From the NCBI GenBank assembly GCA_038093975.1, contig JBBPTG010000031.1, positions 144,002 to 208,001 of the forward strand: a DNA stretch of 64,000 bases, read 5' to 3'. Source of the DNA: Chalciporus piperatus. Taxonomy: Eukaryota > Basidiomycota > Agaricomycetes > Boletales > Boletaceae. The notes beneath the pieces were generated by a model. The model ran no database searches, was not told the origin of the DNA, and saw nothing but the letters and a program-made list of their open reading frames with translations. A program made the position numbers and the translations under genes. This document shows, piece by piece, positions 33,677-45,403 of the stretch (position 1 is the stretch's first letter; every line of letters begins with the position of its first letter).

Positions 33677-34447
33677 AGATGATTACGGGTTTGGACGGGA
33701 GGCGACGGACGCGGGCTGGACAATAGCTTTCTTGTGTCGATGGTGTTACTGGGCAGTCAAGTGGGCAGTGCAGTGGGCATTCTTGCGGCGGATAAGCGAA
33801 TACAGGGATGCATTGTGATGGGATATCTGAACGTTTGTGATTATGTAAAGGGTGTAGTGTTACCTAATTTTGTTTCTACTTTGCAAATCGTTATGCGCCG
33901 ACTAGTCTGCGGTGGTTATGACGACTCTTTGGCTGGCATCACACTTCCACCTCCAAACTCACCCTCTTACACATGCTCACCTGGAAGCTCTGAGGCGATG
34001 ATATTGCAGTATGTACACAGCTTTGACCACTCACTGGGAGATACTTGGCGACCCCGCCTTGTCCAACGTGACTCAATTTGAGGCCTCCAAAAAAAACCTG
34101 CATGATGATCACCGCCTTGGGAACCCAGTTGTCAAGGACCCATGCGCATGTGATTCCCACGTCTGCCAGCGACTGAGGCTGGGGAAGTACGAGGAAGTAC
34201 GGTGCTGGGCAGTGCACCCTCAAACACACCTGTCACCGGCTGACAGCTGTCCATCAATTCGCTTAGCCGCGCCTTTTGACAGGATCCGATCTGCCATGAT
34301 CAAGATAATAGATGAGACGAAAGAGGACGAAAGCGATGCCTATGATTGTCCTCGTTTACAAGCTCGTTTACATATAAAAGCAACGCCGCAAGATGCATCT
34401 GATATCGTCCATCATACACTTCATCCCCCGTTTACCACACTACAGAA
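33677..34447. other. Intergenic region, no gene seen
   Basis: Only short frames without recognisable motifs; the distal part should hold the promoter of the CipC-like gene. Confidence 0.35.
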
Positions 34448-35042
34448 ATGGGTTTCTTCAGCCACGACAAGGAGGAGGTGACGTCCGATCCTACTGCCAT
34501 TTCTCCCGTAGCTGAACGGTATGCACCCAGGACGAACAGCCTGAGCAAAAGGCTAAACTTTCTCATGAGCTGATGGCTGGTGCAGCTGCGTTCGGGGTAG
34601 CTATAATTTGCATCGTGCACATGTGGTGGTCGTGACAACCGCTTTTTTTCAGGCCACCAAGATGTACCAGAAACACGAAGAAGCGCAGGGCAAGGAAGTC
34701 AAACATGCCAACGCTAAAGCATTCTTGTATTTCTCGACTTTTCACCGTTCATAAATCTTAGTGCTGAGTATTTACATAGCGCTGGCTTCGTCGGCGCTTT
34801 CCTCGACAAGAAGATCGAAACAAGGAAGGCTAAGCGTACCGGTAGGCGTCCTTTGTTGCACTGCTTGTGTCGGTACTAACCGTGATGTTGTAGTGAAAAA
34901 AGTCCAGGAGGAAACCGGAGAAGAATATGAAGAAGAAGAAGAATATGACGAAGAATATGATGAGGAAGAGGAGGCGCAGGAAGAGGAAGAAGAAGAAGAA
35001 GAAGATGAAGGCAGCAGCAGCAGCAGCAGCGACAGCGACTAA
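34448..35042 (+). CDS. CipC-like (DUF3759) stress protein with acidic tail
   Basis: Five short exons join in frame: MGFFSHDKEE; DEQPEQKAKLSHELMAGAAA; ATKMYQKHEEAQGKEVKHAN; AGFVGAFLDKKIETRKAK; and a last exon from VKKVQEETGEE. The LSHELMAGAAAF...KMYQKHE...AGFVGAFLDK pattern is that of CipC-type proteins, small cytosolic fungal proteins found on exposure to antibiotics and during host colonisation; their biochemical role is unknown. Here the usual short C-terminus is replaced by an extended tract of Glu with interspersed Tyr and Asp, then six consecutive Ser and DSD (about 34915-35039), encoded by GAA/GAG and AGC repeats. Introns of about 60 bp with GT-AG borders separate the exons. Stop TAA at 35040-35042. 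Confidence 0.75.
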
Positions 35043-35606
35043 ATCATGTGAACAAGTGTAACCTCCCAGGATTAATATGTTGGTGTTGTAGGCTGTAGGC
35101 TCCGGACATTCGTCAATTCGTCATTTGCATTTCGATCGGTAATACATGCACAGATTTTGAACTGGAGAGCTCGAGATTGACGGCCCCAACGTCTTCTTGT
35201 CGATTTCCAGATCAGCATGCTGCTGAGCGCAGACCCCATATTTTCTGATAAGGCCTTATGACTCATATTATGAGCCATATTATTTTAAGGCGTTGTCAAG
35301 ACGACTTAGCAGTATAAGGTATGCGGTCATGCATGAAAGGGTGGTTTCACTCTCAGCTGCGCACTCTAGAGGACGAGCAACTAGCCTGAGCCTTTCCGTG
35401 TGATCCCACCATCGTACTCTACTATGTGCAATTCCGCCTGACTTGGCATGGAAGGCTTATCAGCCCAAGCCCGAGTCTTAATAAGGCACTTAGAAATTTC
35501 CCTACAACGATCGAGGACCCGCCTGACGTCATCCCTCGAAAGTAGTAAGCAAGCCTTCTCTCATAAATGACCCCTGGCCATTCATCCCGACAAGTCTCAT
35601 CGGACC
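35043..35606. other. Intergenic region, no gene seen
   Basis: AT-rich in its first half, and likely promoter in its second half (CTCTCATAAATGACC near 35560). No other structure was noted. Confidence 0.35.
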
Positions 35607-37020
35607 ATGCAGCGACTCTTCAAAGCATTCAAGAACCACAGTCAAACCTCCACTGGCAACCATGAAGAGGATCAATCTACCAATAGTACGACTAGTACCC
35701 GTACCCCATCTTCACCGACCAGCATCACTTCCAGCTCCACAAGCCAAGAATCGGTGAACGAGAACAACGCCGACAATGGAGCAGCGTTCCGCTTGGACCA
35801 GGGTCTCCCGGACATACCTGACCCAATCGATGGCAACCATATGGATAGCTCCGACCTAGCTGGACTCGTGGTGGAACATGGTCATGCCCCTGCTACGGCC
35901 TGGCTTGAGAGGGAGAGGTACCGTATTTGGCGGCCGTCAGAGTCCATTCCCCAGTCTTCGTTTCTCCCTATTCAAGGGTATCTCCACACCAGCTCTTGGG
36001 TCTTTGCCTGGGGAAACCCCATCGTCTCGGACAAGGCAGCCTTGAGGCCTACCATGCAGCAGTTCATCCCATGGGTTCAGTCGCACGATCTTCGTCTCGT
36101 GTATTGTTGCGTCGATGAAGAACTCGAAGAGATCTTGGGAGACATGGGATGGTGTACCGTGAGTTGCATCAGCGAGGACGTCGTCGACCCGGGACGCGTC
36201 CTCGAGTTAACCAAAGATGATGACCCAGGAGGCCATGGATCCATGGTAAAAGATCTCAAGAAGAACCTCAGGCGCGCAGATCGAGCAGGCGTTCAGGTCC
36301 AGAGAATCGAGAGAAAAGATTGGTCGGACGAGCTGAAACGGGAATTTGAAGATGCTGTAACAGATTGGAAGAAGCATCGCTCAGGGCTTCAGTTGGCCGC
36401 CGTACGCATGATAGAGTTCTGTTCCTTGCGCCATCCTGAATTTGTTACTAGACGTCCTTTGATCCATGGCTTGACTTTGGGAACAGATATTATTGGATTG
36501 CGCGACAGGAGGGCAAAGTAAAATCGCACCTACCCTTCCCCTTACAGATGACCTACTATCTTCGTAGCTTGTTGGCGGTTTGATCCTGACCCCAGCGGGA
36601 GACTCTTATGTTATCAAGAATGCCGCTCAGTTTCCCGATGCACCCAAAGGTACATCTGAGCGACTGATCCATACGGTACTTCGAGATCTGCATGAGAGAC
36701 ACTCCGAAGAAGGTAGTCACCCCAGAGTCACCTTCAACATCAGTGCAGCAAACGACCTTGAGCCTACGAGGAACATATCCGGATGGAAATTCACGTGGCT
36801 CAGTAAAACGTACAAAAACGTCGCGCAGGGCGCGCATCTCCTGAACCGGCACGATTATCGGGTTAGTTGGCAACGACCCAGCCCCGAGCAACTTACTGAT
36901 TAGCATCTCTTTCAGCGCAAATTTGATACGACTTCCCACCCGATGTTTGTATGTTACCCAACAGAAGACGGGTTTGGGTTGGATGGGATCGAGAAACTTT
37001 TGAAGCTTCTCAGGCGTTGA
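35607..37020 (+). CDS. Freestanding DUF2156 (LPG-synthase C-type) aminoacyltransferase
   Basis: Exon 1 (35607-36512) begins MQRLFKAFKNHSQ with a Ser/Thr-rich N-terminal region, then the catalytic-type fold: WRPSESIPQSSFLPIQGYLH, VYCCVDEELEEILGDMGW, then the basic helix KDLKKNLRRADRAGVQVQRI and DWKKHR. Exon 2 (36568-36861) adds GGLILTPAGDSYVIKNAAQF and APKGTSERLIHTVLRDLHER; exon 3 ends FVCYPTEDGFGLDGIEKLL. These blocks match DUF2156, a tandem-GNAT fold that transfers amino acids from aminoacyl-tRNA to lipids. In fungi, DUF2156 proteins make ergosteryl-amino acids; freestanding forms have been linked to ergosteryl-glycine, so that is the likeliest activity here. The exon 1/2 junction needs a GC donor (AGG|GCAAAG) or a one-base change, because the GTAAAA next to it is out of phase. 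Confidence 0.75.
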
Positions 37021-37099
37021 GATACAGACGACCCAGTTTACCATCTAGATGCAGGCATGTTGCAATTAGGTACTCGTACAACCCATGATATAGGAGCAG

Positions 37100-37894
37100 C
37101 TAATCGGTTCGCCAAAGTCGACATGAAGATTTATCCAATGCTTTGCGGATTGGTTTCTCCTTTCTATTGGGTGCGATAGCGATGCAGGTAGGGACGTTTT
37201 CTGGTTGTTCTGTCCAGAGGTGATGTGGGATCGGCGGATCGGTGCTCGAAAGCGCAGCTGAGAGTTTTCCGAGCGCTGATACATCTGGTGTCTGAGTGGA
37301 AATCGAAATGCTCAGCTGTGCATCTCGCGCGATATGGGAAAGGATGTCACCTGAAGAGCGACCTGCAGGGATCCGTGTCATCAAACACAGACCTCATTGA
37401 CGCTCTCGAAACGTACGTACCTTGCGCATGTGCTTGAGATCTGTTAGATAGTCGATGGTTTCTCTCCGCTCGCGTGTCTCGTAGAGCACCTGCTCATCAA
37501 GCCGTCAATACATTACATAGGGAGTAGTGGGCGGACACGCGTACCGCGGTGGCCGCATGTGCTGCCTGTGCCATCAGCGGTCCGACACCCCATTTCTCTT
37601 TCTTCGGGTAGATGGCAAGCGATCAGTATGCGCATTCAGATAGTTGGTTGAGCAAAACTCACGTCAAATAAGTCTCTGCGCACGATTATCTGCATCACCA
37701 GAGGTTCTGCGTCGGTCGTGGATGTCTGCCCATTCTACTAACAAGCCCTCGGATCAGTATCAATGACATGGAACGACATCGCACGTATAGGCCTGCAGGT
37801 TGTCCTGCATGCAGACACGGACGGTGGTGGGGCTGGTTGAAGATGGAATGTGACTTACGGATTCAGCGACGGGTGCTGGTGTTCCTGAGCTCAT
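37100..37894 (-). CDS. PTRHD1-like peptidyl-tRNA hydrolase (PTH2 fold)
   Basis: Six short exons join in frame: MSSGTPAPVAES; NGQTSTTDAEPLVMQIIVRR; KEKWGVGPLMAQAAHAATA; VLYETRERRETIDYLTDLKH; VALQ; and TPDVSALGKLS, finishing HHLWTEQPENVPTCIAIAPN and ALDKSSCRLWRTD. The R-R-D-L motif, the AQAAHAA helix and the EQPEN-PTC segment are those of the PTH2 superfamily, specifically the PTRHD1 branch, which cleaves or handles peptidyl-tRNA. The intron between VALQ and TPDV uses GTGACA...CTCAG. The gene ends at TAG 37100-37102 and is convergent with the DUF2156 gene, with 79 bp between the stops. The whole domain is present. Confidence 0.82.
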
Positions 37895-40664
37895 AGCACG
37901 AGTTGTTTGAGAACGTCCTGGTTCAAATGATGATCGCGAGGCAGTGGATGTGGCCTTTGCTAATGGGGTACCTCGGGTGGGGACAGTTGTGGCAAGTTGA
38001 GGTCGAAGATATTTCAAGCTCATGCACACTCCACGCATCGAATGTTTCAAGTGAAAAGTCGGACGACCCGTTCGAAGACGCCAATTGCAACAATCTCAAA
38101 CTATCCAAAACGACATAGTGAATGGGATTATACAGTTTATATCATCATTATATGTATGTAGATAGCAATGTTTCCATGATGGTGTAAAGTCGGTGCTGTT
38201 AAAACTGGCCTAACCGGGTCCCTAAGAATGCGAGTCTGCGACGCCGCGGCGTGACTCACGCTCGCCAAGTCCTCCCACTTTTTGAAGCCTTGAATGACAT
38301 CTTCAAAGATCATGCGAGGGATCCAGTCAATGGGGATGTGCAGCGTCACTGTTGGGGTTCCGAATCCAAGAGGTGACAACCCGCACCTTCCGAGTACACT
38401 CCTCCACGGGAAGACCGGGCTTTGAGGAAACTCACGCGATTTCTTTACCCGAGGTCGATGCTGTAGAGAATGAGGCTAACTCGGACCTCCAGATCATTGC
38501 TGACACCCAAGACGCTACAGCGAGCGTCATTTCTTAACAATTGAAGGAGACGAAAAACATGAGATAACCGGAGCTGCAACGTATATTTCAGGCAAAACCT
38601 AGTCAAGGTGAACATGGACTAATCGAGAGGGAGACGAGATAAAATGTACGGAACCACCGCCCCTTCCCCTCTTCGTGTGAGCTCGAAGACGCGATGATGG
38701 GTGCTGAGACGTCCAGATTGTTCAGGACACGGCCTGACACTCGAACGGCCGCGTGGAACAGAACGCAGCCATGAGCAACATGGGGAAAAGTTTGGCCGTG
38801 TCGCCGCACTAAGGAAAGAAGAAAAAGAGCAACCGCTGTACATTTATAGATATGGGCGTGGGAATGTCTAGATAACAAATGTGAGCATGACTTCTGATGC
38901 TAGTATCACTCATAGTTAATGCGAGCCTGGAATAATACCACTGGAGGAAATCACCACGCATGCATACGAGCTCAGCGCGGGTTGTGTCCGTCAAGGAACG
39001 AAGAACGTTTTTACCCTTCCCTCATTAGAGTAGAGTATACATTACTTGCGAAGTTTCAGTACGCACGGACCCCTACTACCCATCAACCTTAGAGTCTGGG
39101 ATCGAACCTTCGGAGACCCAATCGTGGTGCACTGATTGCCGCGCTCTTCTCCACAACTAAATCCCATCCAGCTGGTGACGAAATCGAACGAGCTTTGATG
39201 CTGTGGCGGTAGCTTCGAGGTGATCCAGGCAGGGCGACGAAGGCGAAGTTGTAGTCGCGTGAGGATAATCTCAAGGGATCGTGGTTAAAAATCGAGATTT
39301 CCATCGGGTGTGGCTCCTGTAGGCTGTCAGTGGAGTCGGCATCTCTGGAGGCGAGGAAAACGCTGGAAGGACAGTGAGCGCAGAACTGAGAATTTTTGAT
39401 TGGTCGGAAGATATCCAAGTGAGGAAAGGTCCGGAATGGCCGACGCTAGATGAGGACTGAGAGCGGGTAGACTCCAGGGAGAGCGAGCAAGGGGAGTGTG
39501 GTCCTACGAGGCTACCAAAATGTCAGAAAAATAGCAGGCGTGGCTTGTGCGGCCCTGATGAGCAATCACAAAGATCGTACGGCGATAGACGTTGACTCGA
39601 ATGGAGGAAGGGTTTTACGACAGTGGGGTCGCAGGGAGCCGCGTTGAGGATGAGATGCTCCCAAGACACTGAGGCTATAATACTCGCGAATCTATAGCTT
39701 GGAGTGACGCAGCAGGGGAATAAAATAATTGCATGGAAGACCCCGGTGGATTTGTTGAAGAAATAGAAGGCGACTTGGTGGGAAGAGCCTGGCCAGGCGT
39801 AGAGCAATGGTGTTGAGTTCAAAAATTAGGTGGACGCTGGAGGGTCGGTTCCTGGAGTTGAAGGAGCGGAGTTGTTGCCAGTCCACTGGACCACGAACCA
39901 AGTGATCGAACACGGCCACACGTTTTCCCCGTCAGTTCACTCAACCAAACTCAACCTGACAGTCGTATGCCTCGCGACACACTTTCTGGCGATCTGTTCG
40001 TATCGGGGGACGCCAAATAGTTTCTCTGCGCCTCGAGCGCGAGTCGGTCCAACATCAATAACTTGAGGACCCATCCCAGGACGACTCCGCCGCATCGCAT
40101 TCCGGTACCATGAGGGCTTGACGGCGCCACTGGTTAAAAGAACTCTTCAACACAGCTGTCGCACTCGTCTGGGCGGGGCCTCGTTCATTCACCCCACGGT
40201 GAAAAATTCCGGAAATTCGCCAGGACAGGTTATATTCGGACTTGATTCCATCGCAAGACGTAGTAGTTCGTTCACGCGCAGGATTCTGAAGGTCTTGAGG
40301 ATGGTTGGCGCCCCGGAGTGATGTTGCGCCTCATAGGCGAGGGGATGCAGCCCATACACTTTGATAAAGCCGACGAGAGCTTACTTCACTGGGTGAGTTT
40401 CTTGCATGGATCCAAGAAGTCTGTTTGATGGGTACAGTCTTTCAGAGGCTTCGTGGCGCAGCGTTGGCTTGCCTCACTACACGCCGCTTCTGGTCGTTAC
40501 CAGCGTCATCTAGCTTCGAGCGTATACGTCGATGCGGCCGCTGCAAGTCAGTCAACCTCACGCAGGTATTGTCGGGCCTCTTTGGGGCCTCTCGCTGTTG
40601 CTGAAACGCGCTCGCGATTGAGTCGCACACTTGCTCGGTGGTAATGAATAACTTGGTCTTCCCC

Positions 40665-40700
40665 GTGACGTGACATCACCCCTGTCAGGTGTCACGTCAC
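40665..40700. repeat. Inverted repeat with TGACGT half-sites
   Basis: GTGACGTGAC (40665-40674) and GTCACGTCAC (40691-40700) are exact reverse complements; the inner sequence CACC/GGTG also pairs partly. Each arm contains TGACGT, the half-site bound by many fungal bZIP regulators, so this may be a binding site or a cruciform-forming element. No gene is adjacent. Confidence 0.55.
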
Positions 40701-42671
40701 AGGCGCAGAAGTTGTAAAGTCAGTCAAGTTGTTGACTTAGTATGGAGAATTAACTCGTACTGACGAGTAGCATGGACAGAACGAGGCAATCGCCGTATAT
40801 TTGCTTGGTCTCGCAGGGGTGCCCCTGGAGCTCTGCAATATCGAGCAGCTATGACCTTGATCGCGGGGGCTAGACCTTGTGATTGAGTAGCCACTAGCCA
40901 ACTCTGACCTACTACATGGAACACGAATTCATTTGACGAACCAGGGTTTTTGCTGTGCTGAACGCACTGTAGCATATTCGGGACTGGGGATTTCCTGGTC
41001 CTCAGCTTAGATTCGTCCACCAAAGACTCAATTTGACTGACTCTTTCTCTTCGGGAGAACAAGGCGTCGAATTGTCGTATTTCGTTTGTTGACCTGGACC
41101 CGGGAACAGTAAGTTGTTGTAGGGGCGGGTTGACAGCCCTGCAGTGGCTTGAATTGATGTTGGGTTCTTGGTTTGAGGCAACTCGCGTGCCTACTTGACC
41201 TCATGTCACCGGTTCACCGTTTGCCTGTTGCTTCGGTTCCGCCTTGCCGTCCACCAGGTCGCCGTCCTCATCCACAAATTTCTCTCCTCTCTCGGTCACT
41301 ATTTTCCTTCATGAACACCTCGAGGCTCCCATCTAACCGTGGATCGGATTCTCGAAGATTTTGCCCGTATCCCCAAATAAAGTCAACGCGGGAGAGAAAA
41401 CCGGTCAGCAGAGAACTATTTTGTTCATTACGGGAAAAAACTGATGGCGGAATGGTACTGTAAAGGAGCAAGACGCAATGCCTTCAACGTACGCTGAATT
41501 CTTCTCTCTGGTTGATTCTGCACGCGTTAATTGCCTTCGTCCCACCAAAGCTGGGTCTGTATTCATCAGGACGCTCATGAATCGCTCGTAATGCTACACG
41601 ATGCTATGTATGCTACTCGTGGACCTTGCACGCAATGGAGACGCAGGCGTCGACTTAGTTTGTCTTCCCTGGTCATCGTGAGTCTCAGTCTTGACTTCAT
41701 CGCATAAGTACACGAGACTCATTCTGACAGGACTTGGCACACGTGATGTTGAGGCAGAATCGGCCATTGCCATTCAATTTGCCAAGCTCCGAGTAGACAT
41801 CCATTGAACATCCAGCTCTTGAAACCGCACACAATATGTCCTTCAAACTAATGTATCAAACAGACCGTGTCTATCCTTTTTCTATTCTTAGGCTTTTCCG
41901 AGCATCGCACTCTAATATGCAGGACTTCCCCATCCATATTTCCTTCGTTTTTCAAGGGTACTGTTTTGCAGCCCCAATAGAACATAGCAAGGCAAGGGTG
42001 GACATGTGAGTGATTGTTGTTTCATTCAATCCGTCACTTCATTCCACCCGTTATCGTAGTTCCGTTGAAATCGGTGAAACGCTTGATCTCACATCGCTTA
42101 TACTTATAAGACGTCTACGTACCGCGATGTATCCTCGATTCTGTCAACCGGCGATACGCGACATAAGGGCATCCGCACTTATACTCGTGGAGCAGACCAG
42201 TGGAAATTTGTAACAGAGAACCCCGACGCCATATTCCTGGGACCCGGCGGGGCCTTGTCTTCAGCCTGGACGTGCATAAAAAATGGTTACGGAGGCGCGG
42301 GCCGACCCGTTTAAGGCGCCAATGATAGGCTTGAAACGATTTGCATATAGACCTCGTGGGGACGTTTGAGTTGTACTCCACAATATCTCGCGATCGTCTT
42401 TCATATGGCAGGCGTTACCAGGGTAGTAACTGCGATGCTTCGTACGTGTGGTGCTGTGTTGCTTGGCGAGAGGGACTGACCGATGTCAATGTGTAGGACA
42501 GGTGCACTGCAAATTCTCCACAAACTTTACTGACTAGTCATGCCTCATTCAGCTCGCCACGGTTGTGTCGGTGGACAACCTTGTTGTCTCCTGTCCAATC
42601 ATCATTATTATTTCGAGGGTTTATCGGCGCACAGCTTTGGCGGTCATGCGGTTGGATAGATACCCCGGTCC

Positions 42672-42691
42672 CCTAGCGACCGATCGCTAGG
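42672..42691. repeat. Inverted repeat, 8-bp arms
   Basis: CCTAGCGA and TCGCTAGG flank a 4-nt loop (CCGA), about 320 bp upstream of the sedolisin 2 ATG. It may be a regulatory site. Confidence 0.45.
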
Positions 42692-43008
42692 TCATCTCAT
42701 CAGGTCTTATTGAGGCAGCAATTCCTTCCCGTCCTTCAAACGAAGACGCTGTTCCCAGCATCACTGACGAGTGGAGTGGGAGTTCTCCGCACCTCGCAAG
42801 CGCTGGCGTCGCCTCCCAGACTGAAGGTTCGGGTGACATACGATGTCACCGAAGCTTGCTCTTGACAGTGACAGAAAACTTCCGCCTGCCAAACATATCT
42901 CTCCATCCTACAAACTGCGCTAACGCGTGTTGACGTTTGACCTCTCTTGTGCATATAAATGAAACTCGAAGCAGTGAGTCTCTCTCATCCCCCCCTTCCC
43001 CTACGGAA

Positions 43009-45403
43009 ATGCGTTCTTTTCTTCTTCCATTCGTTCTTTTGTCTCTCGGATTGGCTGCTGTGGATGCACAGCTAGTATCTCGCTCGACGTTGCACGAACA
43101 ACGTTCATCTATTCCCGCAGGTTGGAGTCTCGCAAGGAAGCACGATGCATCCGCCATCATTCCCCTTCGGTTTGCGTTAGCGCAGAACAACATCGACAGC
43201 CTTGAAGAGTATTTATATGACGTGTCCCACCCCAACTCGCAAAATTACGGCAAACACTGGTCGGTCGGTCAAGTAGCAAAGATGTTTGCTCCCAGTGGCG
43301 ATTCCGTCAATGCTGTCCAGACCTGGCTTGTTGAGAGTGGTATTGAGCCCGACCGTATCAAACTGTCGGCGTCTGGGGGATGGCTCGAGTTCAAGGCGAC
43401 CGTCCAGGAGGCCGAGGAACTCTTGCAGACGAGCTATAACATGTATGGGCATGAAAGTGGAGCTGAGCACCTCGGTGAGTTTTGTGTCGGGAGCCCATCG
43501 TTAACCACCCGCTGATCAAAATGGCTTAGCATGTGAGAGCTACCATCTCCCCGAACATCTCGTGCGTCATGTCGATTTCGTGACGCCGACGGTTCATTTC
43601 GATGCCAAGATCGGTAAGCGTTCGGAAGGCAGCATGCCCCTCCGTGCGGTTGGTCAGCCGGGCGCTGGAAACGGACCGAAGACGACGGGTGAGGTCGCTG
43701 ACTGGATGAATCAGCTCGAGGATTGTGATAAGCATATCACGCCTATTTGTCTCCGAGCGTTGTACGGTCTCGTTTACGAGCCACTCTCTCAGAGCAACAG
43801 CATCGGTATTGGTGAGTCGCGTGTTACCTTGTGACGGGATTGTGTCTGATACCAAGGGTAGTCGAATTTAGTCCAAACTCATACCGTCAGAGCGACCTCG
43901 ACATGTTCGCTCGGAACTTCTCCTCTGATCTTGTTGGGGTTAGCCCTGTGATGAATTCAATCGATGGAGGTCTGTATCCGCACGATGTTGGTCCGAGCCT
44001 TCGCGAGTTGACGTGTTCCACCAGGTATGCTGAGCCCAAAGGAAGCACTCGGGCTCAATGCGGAGTCGGACTTGGACCTCCAATACGCCATGAACCTCGT
44101 TACATCAAAGCAACCTGTCTCCCTCTACCAAGTCGGTGACTTGGTTGAAGGTCAGAATCTGGCATAGTGGTCTGATTGAGTATCTAACGCCTCTCTCCGT
44201 GTAGGTGCATCTTTCAACAACTTCCTGGACGCTCTTGATGGTAGTTACTGTACGTTCGAGGGGGGCGTCGACCCTAAAGAGGACGGAATTTACCCTGACA
44301 ACAAGCCAGGCGGATACACTGGTGGGATACGCTCTCGTTGACCGTTTTCAACCTCATTCTGACACACTACTAGGCAAGGAAGATTGCGGCACTGTCAAAC
44401 CCGCCAATGTGATCTCCACCTCCTATGGAATGAACGAAGGCGACGTAACGCCTTTCTACGCTCAACGCCAGTGTGCCGAGTATGGAAAACTCGGACTCAT
44501 GGGTGTCACCGTCTTGTTCAGCTCAGGCGACTATGGCGTCGCGGGTAACTTGAATCGCTGTCAGAACCCAAACGGTAATGCTCGATTGACCGTTGGTGGT
44601 GTAAAATTTTACTGAGAGGCCATGGCTCACAGGTACCGAAACTGCAGGCGGCAAAATTTTCAACCCAACTTTCCCCTCTGGCTGCCCATATGTCACATCG
44701 GTTGGCGCCACGCAAGTCAGCCCAGGCAAGACAGTGCTTGACAGCGAGGACGCATGCGAGACGGTCATCCACTCTGGTGGTGGATTCAGCAACTACTTCG
44801 CTATTCCTGATTATCAGAAAGAGGCTGTCGGCTCGTATCTGAAGAACTACCCTCCCTCATACCCCAGCGACATCTGGAACTCTACCGGAATGGTGGGCCT
44901 TTGACAGCTTTGTCGTTGGATGACTTATTGATGCTGTACCTTAGTCTCGTGCTTTCCCTGATATCTCTGCTAACGGTGCCAACTACATTGTTGCGGTAAG
45001 TGGACTAACATTGCTCGGTGTTATGATTTGTCGTTGACATGTGAAATGTCAGGTCGATGGCAACTTCAGTCTCCTCTTCGGAACTTCCGCCTCCGCGCCT
45101 GTCGTGGCTTCCATCCTCACGATGGTCAACGATGCTCGCCTCACTCTGGGCAAGAGTCCCATCGGTTTCATCAACCCTCTCGTACGCCCTCTTTTTGCGA
45201 TGCAGGGTGACTATACGTACTAATAATATTATCGATAGATTTACTCCGCAAACATGACCGACGGGTTCAACGATATCACCAACGGAACTAACTCAGGATG
45301 TGGCACGCTCGGTTTCAATGCAACCAAGGGTTGGGACCCTGTGACTGGTCTTGGAACGCCTAACTTCCCGAACCTTCTCGCCAAGTGGCTCGCTATGCCT
45401 TGA
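43009..45403 (+). CDS. Secreted sedolisin-family serine-carboxyl peptidase (S53) 2
   Basis: Paralogue of the gene at 9028 with the same exon pattern. The start is ATG 43009 ([20 protein letters not shown], a signal peptide); the frame is open for 24 more codons upstream but those are hydrophilic and follow the TATA-like box. The prodomain has [19 protein letters not shown]. The catalytic Glu and Asp lie in [12 protein letters not shown] (codons at 44063 and 44075), the oxyanion Asp in [10 protein letters not shown] and the nucleophile Ser in [10 protein letters not shown] (codon at 45086). The C-terminal domain includes [13 protein letters not shown] and [12 protein letters not shown]. In the segment just before the Glu/Asp pair ([19 protein letters not shown]) it differs strongly from sedolisin 1. 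Stop TGA 45401-45403. Expected role: secreted acid protease. Confidence 0.93.

Larger units (their letters stand above)
37895..43008. other. Gene-poor region, about 5 kb
   Basis: No convincing gene. Exon-like minus-strand pieces near 38255-38390 (LHIPIDWIPRMIFEDVIQGF) and 38430-38520 (MTLAVASWVSAMIW) may be a decayed or unrecognised small gene. Frames at 39523-39919 (minus) contain hydrophobic stretches reminiscent of fungal receptor-like proteins but change frame. A tRNA-like relic lies near 39090-39165, and inverted repeats at 40665-40700 and 42672-42691. A TATA-like CATATAAATG near 42952 fits the promoter of sedolisin 2. Confidence 0.4.

Noticed and set aside
39090..39165. tRNA-like sequence on the minus strand (GGTTCGATCCC box and AGAGCGC segment)
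   Set aside because: The T stem and acceptor stem do not pair and the anticodon loop is too long, so I do not call a tRNA gene; at most it is a relic.
39523..39919. Possible receptor-like membrane gene
   Set aside because: The hydrophobic segments are in different frames, with no start or splice sites I can defend.
40450..40530. A-box-like TGGCGCAGCGTTGG
   Set aside because: No good B box or cloverleaf follows at the right distance.
42937..43008. Upstream start of sedolisin 2
   Set aside because: It would bury the signal peptide behind 24 hydrophilic residues.
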